The position numbers and the translations under genes are program-made. The notes under the pieces are model-generated. The model saw nothing but the letters and a program-made list of their open reading frames with translations. It did not search any database and was not told where the DNA came from. Shown piece after piece: positions 15,996 to 22,405 of a DNA stretch of 22,405 bases. The stretch's first letter is position 1, and the number at the start of each line of letters is the position of its first letter. Origin of the DNA: Gammaproteobacteria bacterium (GTDB lineage Bacteria > Pseudomonadota > Gammaproteobacteria > Xanthomonadales > Rhodanobacteraceae); assembly GCA_005877675.1 (NCBI GenBank), contig VBNZ01000078.1, positions 5,018-27,422 of the forward strand, given 5' to 3'.

Positions 15996-16706
15996 ATGTC
16001 CGAACATATCGTAAAAAGTTTCGACGACGAACTCACCCAGCTCAATGCGGCGATCACGCATATGGGCGATATGGCCAAGTCGCAGTTCAATGCGACGCTG
16101 CAGGCCTTGCGCGCTCGCGATTCGAAGGTCGCAGCGCAAGTGATCCGCGACGACGTCGAGGTCGATGCGCTGCAGCGCGATATCGAGGCACGTGCGATCC
16201 GCGTGCTCGCCCTGCGCCAGCCGATCGCACGCGATTTCCGCGAGGTGCTGAGCGCGCTGCGCATCGACATCGAATTCGAGCGCATTTGCGACTTCTCGGC
16301 CAACATCTGCAAACGCATCATCGCGCTCAACGTGCACTCGCCCGACGAATGGGTGCGCGAGATCGGCGAACTCGGCGCGCTCGCATCCAAGCAACTTCAC
16401 GACGTGGTCGATGCATTCAATGAGCGCAACCAGGAGCGCGCGATCACGGTGTGGGCCTGTGACGAGCAGATCGACGACACCTACACCGGCATCTACCGCC
16501 GCCTGATCGACTATATGAAGAGCGATCCGCAGCGCGTACCGATCGGCGCGCATCTGATGTTCATGTCGAAGAACATCGAGCGCATCGGCGATCACGTCAC
16601 CAATATCGCCGAGCAGATCTACTACATGGTCACCGGCAACATTCTCGACGCACCGCGGCCGAAGGGCGACAAGTCGAGTTTGGATCAGGTTGAATCGCAC
16701 GCGTAG
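15996..16706 (+). CDS. phoU: PhoU, negative regulator of phosphate signalling
   Basis: The 236-residue protein is full length and all-helical, with two PhoU repeats. The metal-binding motifs of PhoU are present: DIEFERICDFSANICKRI in the first half and SKNIERIGDHVTNIAEQIYYMVTG in the second. PhoU links the Pst transporter to PhoR, keeping the Pho regulon off when phosphate is plentiful. It begins 3 bases after the pstB stop and is last in the operon. No phoB or phoR gene is in the window, so the sensor must be elsewhere. Confidence 0.97.
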   Translation: MSEHIVKSFDDELTQLNAAITHMGDMAKSQFNATLQALRARDSKVAAQVIRDDVEVDALQRDIEARAIRVLALRQPIARDFREVLSALRIDIEFERICDFSANICKRIIALNVHSPDEWVREIGELGALASKQLHDVVDAFNERNQERAITVWACDEQIDDTYTGIYRRLIDYMKSDPQRVPIGAHLMFMSKNIERIGDHVTNIAEQIYYMVTGNILDAPRPKGDKSSLDQVESHA

Positions 16707-16712
16707 AAGCCG

Positions 16713-16782
16713 CCGCAAAACCTACTGCGCGCAGCACCTTGCGCGCGGTCGTGCTCGGACTGAGCCTGCTACGGTTTTGCGG
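16713..16782 (-). repeat. Fold-back dispersed repeat, copy E (short form, 70 bp)
   Basis: The terminal inverted repeat ccgcaaaacc (16713-16722) against ggttttgcgg (16773-16782) is a perfect 10-bp arm unlike those of the other copies. Read on the minus strand, the interior matches only the two ends of the long form (aaaccgtagc at one end, gcgcgcagtag at the other). It sits 7 bases after the phoU stop and could act as its terminator. Confidence 0.8.
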
Positions 16783-16815
16783 AGGTTCCGGCGTTAACCG
16801 ATACCGAGCTGCGCA

Positions 16816-17588
16816 TCAGGTGCGCAGCTTGTAGCCGGTTTTGAAAATCCAGCGTACTACGGCAAGACACAGCGCGAGGAAGAGCACGGTCATACCGAGA
16901 CTCAGCCGCACGTCGACATCGGCCACGCCGTAGAAGCTCCAGCGGAACCCGCTGATCAGGTATACAACCGGGTTGAACAGCGTGATCTTCTGCCAGATCG
17001 GCGGCAGCATGGCGATCGAATAAAACGCGCCGCCGAGAAAGGTCAGTGGCGTGACCACCATCAGCGGGATCACCTGCAGTTTCTGGAAATCGTCGGCCCA
17101 CAGTCCGATGATGAAGCCGAACAAGCTGAAGGTCACCGAAGTCAGCACGAGGAAACCTGCCATCCACAGCGGGTGCGCGATCTCGTAGGGCACGAACGCG
17201 CGCGCGGTGACCAGAATCAAAACGCCGAGCATGACCGATTTGGTCGCCGCGGCGCCGACATAACCGATCAGCGCCTCGACATACGACACCGGCGCGGAAA
17301 GCAACTCGAATATGGTGCCCGACCACTTCGGCAGATAGATGCCGAACGAGGCGTTGGAGATGCTCTCGTTGAGCAGCGACAGCATGATCAGCCCCGGAAT
17401 GATGAAGGCGCCATAAGCGACGCCATCGACCTGGCCCATGCGCGAACCGATCGCCGTGCCGAACACGACGAAATACAGCGAGGTCGACAGCACCGGCGAG
17501 GCAATGCTCTGCATCAGCGTGCGGAACGTGCGCGCCATTTCGAAGCGGTAGATCGCACGGATCGCAGGGAAATTGATCGCCGCAACGC

Positions 17589-17592
<4 letters not shown>
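16816..17592 (-). CDS. ABC-2 type transporter permease (YadH-like)
   Basis: The 258-residue membrane protein has about six helices of the ABC-2 family used for export of drugs, polysaccharides or lipids. Recognisable parts are the N-terminal amphipathic stretch (IYRFEMARTFRTLMQSIASP), the FGTAIGSRMGQVDGVAYGAFIIPGLIM region and the motif PLTFLGGAFYSIAMLPPIWQ, which resembles E. coli YadH. Its start overlaps the ATPase stop by 4 bases. The substrate is unknown. It is last in a minus-strand series that begins upstream with the sigma factor or the YCII genes. Confidence 0.92.
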
Positions 17593-18557
<965 letters not shown>

Positions 18558-18587
18558 GCGCTCCAGTGTAACCAGGACTTCCTTCGA

Positions 18588-19871
18588 TCAATGCTGCCGC
18601 GGCACCGCAGGCGCCTGCACGCATTCCGCGACGCGCGATAATAGCAGCGCACGCTCGCGCTCGTTGCGCGTCATCGCAGCGGCGCGTTCGAATTCTTCGC
18701 GTGCCTCGTCGTGGCGCCCGAGCTTGAACAGCAGATCGCCGCGCACGCTTGGCAGCAGGTGGTAGTTCGCGAGCGCGGGCTCGGCGCGCAGCGCATCGGC
18801 CAGTTCGAGTCCCGCGGCAGGGCCGAACGCCATGCCGACCGCGACCGCGCGATTCAATTCCACGACCGGCGATTGCGTCAGCGCGGCGAGCGCATCGTAT
18901 TGCGCGACAATGCGCGGCCAGTCGGTTTCGGCGGCGCTGCGCGCGCGCGCATGACACGCGGCGATCGCGGCCTGCAGCGCATACGGCCCGAGCGTGCCGG
19001 TGAGTTGCTCGGCGAGCGCGAATGCGGCGAGGCCGCGCTTGATCAACACGCGGTCCCAGCGCGCGCGATTCTGCTCGAGCAGCAGGATCGGCTCGCCGTT
19101 GGGCGCCGTGCGCGCGCGGGTGCGCGAGGCCGACAGTTCGACCAGCGCGAGCAGGCCGAATACTTCGGATTCCTGTGGCATCAGACCCGCGAGGATGCGC
19201 GCGAGGCGTTGCGCCTCCTCGCAGAGCGCCGGACGCATCCAGTGCTCCCCTGAGGTCGCGGTGTAGCCTTCATTAAAAATTAGATAGATCACGTCGAGCA
19301 CCGAGGTGAGACGTGCTGCAAGTTCTTCCTTGCGCGGCACCTCGAATGGTACGTGCGCCTCGCTCAGGCTGCGCTTGGCGCGCACGATGCGCTGCGCAAT
19401 GGTCGGCTCGGGCACGAGAAATGCGCGCGCGATTTCGTCCGTGGTGAGGCCGCCTAGCAATCGCAGCGTCAGCGCGACACGCGAGTCGGTGGACAGCACC
19501 GGATGGCAAGCGACGAAGACCAGGCGCAGCAGATCGTCGCCGATGTCGTCGCCCGCGATCTCCTCGAAATCCGGGCGCGTGACCTGCGCACTGTCGTCGT
19601 GACCGAGTTCCTCGTGCTTGCTTTCGATCAGCTGCTGCCGGCGCAGACGGTCGAGCGCGCGATTTTTTGCAGTGGTCATGAGCCACGCTCCCGGTTTATC
19701 GGGGACGCCCTCGCGCGGCCAGTGTTCGAGCGCGGCGACGAGCGCGTCCTGCGCGAGTTCCTCGGCGAGGCCGACATCGCGCAGCATACGCGCGAGGCTT
19801 GCGATCAGCTTGGCCGATTCAATGCGCCAGACCGCTTCGACCGTGCGATGTGCGTGCAATTCACTCGACAT
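18588..19871 (-). CDS. ECF42-type RNA polymerase sigma factor with TPR-like C-terminal extension
   Basis: The 427-residue protein starts with sigma region 2 (about 15-85; LAEELAQDALVAALEHWP, then AWLMTTAKNRALDRLRR) and region 4 (about 130-185; LLGGLTTDEIARAFLVPEPTIAQRIVRAKRSL). A long C-terminal extension contains the conserved YLIFNEGYTATSGE segment and ends in TPR-like helices (GDLLFKLGRHDEAREEFERAAA). This architecture matches ECF42, whose members are encoded beside YCII (DGPF) proteins and lack a classical anti-sigma factor; the extension is thought to control activity. Three YCII genes lie just upstream on the same strand. The start has a weak ribosome binding site. Confidence 0.93.
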   Translation of the reverse strand: MSSELHAHRTVEAVWRIESAKLIASLARMLRDVGLAEELAQDALVAALEHWPREGVPDKPGAWLMTTAKNRALDRLRRQQLIESKHEELGHDDSAQVTRPDFEEIAGDDIGDDLLRLVFVACHPVLSTDSRVALTLRLLGGLTTDEIARAFLVPEPTIAQRIVRAKRSLSEAHVPFEVPRKEELAARLTSVLDVIYLIFNEGYTATSGEHWMRPALCEEAQRLARILAGLMPQESEVFGLLALVELSASRTRARTAPNGEPILLLEQNRARWDRVLIKRGLAAFALAEQLTGTLGPYALQAAIAACHARARSAAETDWPRIVAQYDALAALTQSPVVELNRAVAVGMAFGPAAGLELADALRAEPALANYHLLPSVRGDLLFKLGRHDEAREEFERAAAMTRNERERALLLSRVAECVQAPAVPRQH

Positions 19872-19893
19872 CGGCGCTCAACTCAAAGGGCTG

Positions 19894-20099
19894 CTCGAAA
19901 AACCGTAGCGAGCGAAGAGAATTTGCGCGTCGCCGGAGCGCAGGAACCGCAGTGTACATAGAAGTACATGAGGATGACTCGCCGCATCTGCGACTCGCCC
20001 TTCGGGTCACTCGCTTCGTGCATGTTCGCTCCGGCATCCTGCCTACGCGGTCCAAGCACCGCCGGCGCGCAAATTGTCGAGCGTAGTGAGTTTTTCGAG
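19894..20099 (+). repeat. Fold-back dispersed repeat, copy C (long form, 206 bp)
   Basis: The terminal inverted repeat is ctcgaaaaac (19894-19903) against gtttttcgag (20090-20099), perfect over 10 bp. Inner arms gccggagcg (19932-19940) and cgctccggc (20027-20035) are perfect over 9 bp. The central hairpin is gtgtac/gtacat (19952-19969). It fills the whole gap between the third YCII gene and the sigma factor gene. Confidence 0.9.
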
Positions 20100-20105
20100 G
20101 TGTCC

Positions 20106-20459
20106 TCACGTGAAGCACGGTCCGAATTCGCGCACTTCGACCGTCGCCCATTGCGCTGCAGGGCATTCCTCGGCGATCGCAATCGCCTCGTCCTTGGTCT
20201 TGCAAGTGAGCAGGTAGTAGCCGCCGACCATTTCCTTCGCCTCGGCAAACGGCCCATCGACGCGCACCGTTTTGCCGCTACGCACCTGCACGCGTACGCC
20301 CTCGGCTTCCGAGCGCAACGACTGGCTCGCGCTGAGCAACCCGCGCGCCTTGAGCTGCGCCGAGTATTCGAGCATGCGCGCATAACGCGCCTGACCTTCG
20401 GTTTCGCCGGCGGCGCGGCGCTGACCGACGGGTTCGACAATCATCAACATGTACGACAC
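20106..20459 (-). CDS. YCII (DGPF) family protein 3
   Basis: The 117-residue protein has YCII-fold features: an N-terminal strand (YMLMIVEP), a helix, then VRVDGPFAEAKEMVGGYYLLTCKTKDEAIAIAEE, with the DGPF motif followed by a ferredoxin-like helix-strand pattern. The best start is GTG at 20459, giving VSYMLMIVEP as in relatives and lying 7 bases after aaaggag; the first in-frame ATG is three codons later. YCII proteins are small, often dimeric, with no settled biochemical role; this subgroup accompanies ECF42 sigma factors. It is the last YCII gene before repeat C and the sigma gene. Confidence 0.93.
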   Translation of the reverse strand: MSYMLMIVEPVGQRRAAGETEGQARYARMLEYSAQLKARGLLSASQSLRSEAEGVRVQVRSGKTVRVDGPFAEAKEMVGGYYLLTCKTKDEAIAIAEECPAAQWATVEVREFGPCFT

Positions 20460-20539
20460 ACGTGCTCTCCTTTGATGCGGACGATGTATTGTCCGCAATG
20501 CGCTGGGCGTAACGCAAAGGCCGCGGTGCTGCGCTGCAC

Positions 20540-20564
20540 ATCGGCTGCCGCGATGGCAGCCGAT
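20540..20564. other. Perfect 10-bp hairpin between YCII genes 2 and 3
   Basis: Arms atcggctgcc and ggcagccgat are separated by gcgat. No T run follows on the minus strand, so it is more likely an mRNA-stability or attenuation structure than a full terminator. Confidence 0.6.
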
Positions 20565-20593
20565 ATGCGACTCGCGTCGGGCGCTGCGCGTTG

Positions 20594-20971
20594 TTACGCG
20601 GCGGCAGCCTGCGCGTCGTTGCACTCTTCTTCCGACATGATCGCGTAGGTGACGCATTCGCCGTCGCCGGCGACCTCGAGGAAGCGCTTGGCACCTTCGA
20701 TCGCTGCTTCGCGCGTCGGGTATTCGAGCATCGCAAAACCGCCGACCAATTCCTTCGATTCGACATACGGACCGTCGATCACCTGCGCCTTGCCATTCGT
20801 GCGACGCACGATGCAGCCGTGGTTGAGCGGCAGAAAACCGCCGCCGCTGATGAATTCGCCGCGCGCGATCGATTCGGCAACGAACTTGCCCATCGCTTCC
20901 TGCTCAGCGCCGGTGGGCTTATGCAGCGGATTGGTTTTTTGATCGGGAACAAACGTGCTGAAGTAACGCAT
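20594..20971 (-). CDS. YCII (DGPF) family protein 2
   Basis: The 125-residue protein begins MRYFSTFVPD and carries QVIDGPYVESKELVGGFAMLEYPTREAAIEGAKRFLE, with DGPY in place of DGPF. A C-terminal tail (ECNDAQAAAA) extends past the usual domain. The start follows ggagagaag; an ATG nine codons upstream would include the ribosome binding site in the coding region. It lies 81 bases downstream of YCII gene 1 and is probably in the same operon. Divergence between the three paralogues is large, so they are not recent duplicates. Confidence 0.93.
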   Translation of the reverse strand: MRYFSTFVPDQKTNPLHKPTGAEQEAMGKFVAESIARGEFISGGGFLPLNHGCIVRRTNGKAQVIDGPYVESKELVGGFAMLEYPTREAAIEGAKRFLEVAGDGECVTYAIMSEEECNDAQAAAA

Positions 20972-21052
20972 GACTTCTCTCCAATTTGATGAATGCATCT
21001 GGTCGTCATCCTGGCCATTGACTGGCCGGGATCCAGAACCGGGGATGGAAAC

Positions 21053-21475
21053 TCAGTGTGCGATCTGCGCGCGCAGACGCTCTTCCTGCTCGCGCAATTC
21101 GGGGGTGAACTCGTCGCCGAAATCCTCGGCCTCGAACACTTGGCGGATTTCGAGCTGCGATTCGCCCTGCTCGAACGGATTGGGGCAACGCTTGGCCCAC
21201 TCGATGGCTTCTTCGAGCGACTTGCATTGCCACAGCCAGAAACCCGCGACAAGTTCCTTGGTTTCGGCGAACGGACCGTCGACGACGGTGCGCTTGTCGC
21301 CAAGGAAGGTCACGCGCGCGCCCTTCGCGCTCGGATGCAGGCCCTCGCCGGCGAGCATCACACCCGCGTTGACCAGATCCTCGTTGAACTTGCCCATCGC
21401 GGCCAAGAGTTTTTCGCTTGGCATCGCGCCGGCTTCGGACTGCTGTGTGGACTTGACTATAACCATGAAGCGCAT
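21053..21475 (-). CDS. YCII (DGPF) family protein 1
   Basis: The 140-residue protein begins MRFMVIVKST and has the hallmark VVDGPFAETKELVAGFWLWQCKSLEEAIEWAKRCPNP, the most typical of the three. An acidic, charged C-terminal tail (EAEDFGDEFTPELREQEERLRAQIAH) extends the domain. The start follows aggag at 7-base spacing. It is the first gene of the minus-strand YCII series and lies about 70 bases downstream of the predicted transcription start at the ECF42-like promoter. Confidence 0.94.
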   Translation of the reverse strand: MRFMVIVKSTQQSEAGAMPSEKLLAAMGKFNEDLVNAGVMLAGEGLHPSAKGARVTFLGDKRTVVDGPFAETKELVAGFWLWQCKSLEEAIEWAKRCPNPFEQGESQLEIRQVFEAEDFGDEFTPELREQEERLRAQIAH

Positions 21476-21511
21476 GTCGATTCTCCTGCTTGATGAATTG
21501 GCCGGTGCCGG

Positions 21512-21541
21512 TTTGCGGCGCTTTGCGGCGCTTTGCGGCCC
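21512..21541. repeat. Short tandem repeat, three 10-bp units
   Basis: The units are tttgcggcgc, tttgcggcgc and tttgcggccc. They lie in the predicted leader of the YCII operon, between its promoter and the first start codon. Confidence 0.85.
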
Positions 21542-21553
21542 TTCATCAAATAC

Positions 21554-21580
21554 GACGAGCCGGCAAGCGGAAAATCGACA
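21554..21580 (-). promoter_or_regulatory. Predicted ECF42 sigma-dependent promoter of the YCII operon
   Basis: On the minus strand, TGTCGA (21580-21575) is followed after 17 bases by CGTC (21557-21554). From the literature as I recall it, ECF42 promoters have TGTCGA at -35 and CGA/TC at -10. The position, about 80 bp upstream of the first YCII gene, fits a target of the sigma factor encoded downstream. Confidence 0.72.
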
Positions 21581-21669
21581 GCTCCTCGAGAAATTTTTTT
21601 ACCGCATGACACCTTGCGCCGTGGCGCCTAGCCTAAGATCATCGGCATCCGTGCAGAAAAGGACGCCGG

Positions 21670-22405
21670 ATGACGACGACGCCCGTTCAGGTCAGCATGC
21701 TGATGCGCTCGATAGCCAGGTTCCTTGCCGTTGGCGTTCTGGTTGGCTTCGCCTGTTGGGTCTCGATCGCTTTTACACGCCTGACGGGTCCAGTGTCCTC
21801 AGTGTGGGTGGCAAGCGGACTGCTGACGGGCGTACTGCTTTCCTGCGAACGCCGCTTCTGGGCTGGGTGCCTGATCGCAGCGCTTGCGGGCAACTTGTTA
21901 GCGCGCAGCATTCACGGCGACGTGTGGTACGTGAACCTCGGACTGAGCCTGGCGAGCATCTTTGAAGCCAGCATCGTAGCGTTCGCGCTCGCGCATTTCG
22001 TCAACGACCTGACCAATCCGGCCAAGGTCAAACTCATCGGGCAGGTGGCCGCCGGCAGCAATGTGTTCGCGAGCGCCGTTTCCGGCACGATCGCCGCATC
22101 GATCTACACCATCGCCGGTGTGGGTTCGTTTGTATCGGTGCTGGGCATCTGGTTCGCAGCACATACCCTTGGCATGGCGATATTCGCCACGCTCACCGCA
22201 GTCGCCCTGCATCGTGGCCGACGGTTGCTAGGCAAGCCCGGACGACGTCTGGAATTTTCGCTGACACTGTCGCTGCTCGCCGCTGTCTGCCTGGCCGTGT
22301 TTACGCATTCGCACTATGCGGTCTCGTTCCTGATCTTTCCGCCACTGCTGTATTGCATATTTCGCAATGGCTTCGACGGGCTCGTACTCGGTATCACCAT
22401 CATTA
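21670..22405 (+). CDS. MASE1 domain membrane sensor protein, N-terminal part
   Basis: The gene runs off the right edge; 245 codons are visible. The start follows aagga at 6-base spacing. The sequence is almost entirely transmembrane helices, with VSSVWVASGLLTGVLL near residue 42 and ERRFWAGCLIAALAGNLLA around residue 60, typical of the MASE1 integral membrane sensor domain. MASE1 is usually followed by PAS, GGDEF/EAL or histidine kinase output domains, so this is probably a signalling protein such as a diguanylate cyclase; the output part is outside the window. It is divergent from the YCII operon, about 90 bases from its predicted promoter. Confidence 0.85.
   Translation, partial: MTTTPVQVSMLMRSIARFLAVGVLVGFACWVSIAFTRLTGPVSSVWVASGLLTGVLLSCERRFWAGCLIAALAGNLLARSIHGDVWYVNLGLSLASIFEASIVAFALAHFVNDLTNPAKVKLIGQVAAGSNVFASAVSGTIAASIYTIAGVGSFVSVLGIWFAAHTLGMAIFATLTAVALHRGRRLLGKPGRRLEFSLTLSLLAAVCLAVFTHSHYAVSFLIFPPLLYCIFRNGFDGLVLGITII

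Noticed and set aside
15102..16718. Minus-strand open frame of 538 codons opposite pstB and phoU
   Set aside because: It is antisense to two certain genes; high GC at third positions produces such frames, and the translation is Arg/Asp/Leu-rich without recognisable domains.

Overview
The window is about 22.4 kb of high-GC bacterial DNA. Gene content and order (pstSCAB-phoU, DUF502, M13 and M14 peptidases, a LytTR two-component pair, an ECF42-type sigma factor with YCII proteins, dispersed fold-back repeats) suggest a gammaproteobacterium of the Xanthomonadales/Rhodanobacteraceae kind. That assignment is an inference from protein flavour; no rRNA or marker gene is present.

Layout: (1) 1-4.6 kb holds the tail of a DUF502 membrane protein, an overlapping M14 metallopeptidase gene broken by a frameshift, a run of five hairpins ending in a strong terminator, a dispersed repeat, and an M13 (PepO-like) lipoprotein peptidase. 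(2) 4.6-7.4 kb holds a Pro/Ala-rich lipoprotein, a LysM protein, a rhomboid protease, an alkyltransferase-like DNA repair protein and an unknown 135-residue protein. (3) 7.4-9.9 kb holds a LytTR response regulator and its membrane histidine kinase, overlapping by 4 bases, and a small secreted protein. (4) 9.9-16.7 kb is a phosphate island: a low-affinity Pit transporter with its DUF47 partner on the minus strand, and the Pho-box-controlled pstS-pstC-pstA-pstB-phoU operon on the plus strand. (5) 16.8-21.5 kb, all minus strand, holds an ABC exporter pair, an ECF42-like sigma factor and three YCII-family proteins behind a promoter matching the ECF42 consensus. (6) The right edge is the start of a MASE1 membrane sensor.

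Two observations stand out. First, five copies of a fold-back repeat family (70 to 215 bp) lie between genes. Their terminal arms differ between copies yet stay complementary within each copy, and internal stems also show paired changes, so a folded structure appears to be maintained. Second, a perfect 60-bp inverted duplication places a reverse-complement copy of the kinase's 20-codon phospho-acceptor box inside the DNA-binding domain of the partner response regulator, replacing part of the expected LytTR core without breaking the frame.

No tRNA, rRNA, CRISPR array, transposase gene or prophage gene was recognised.
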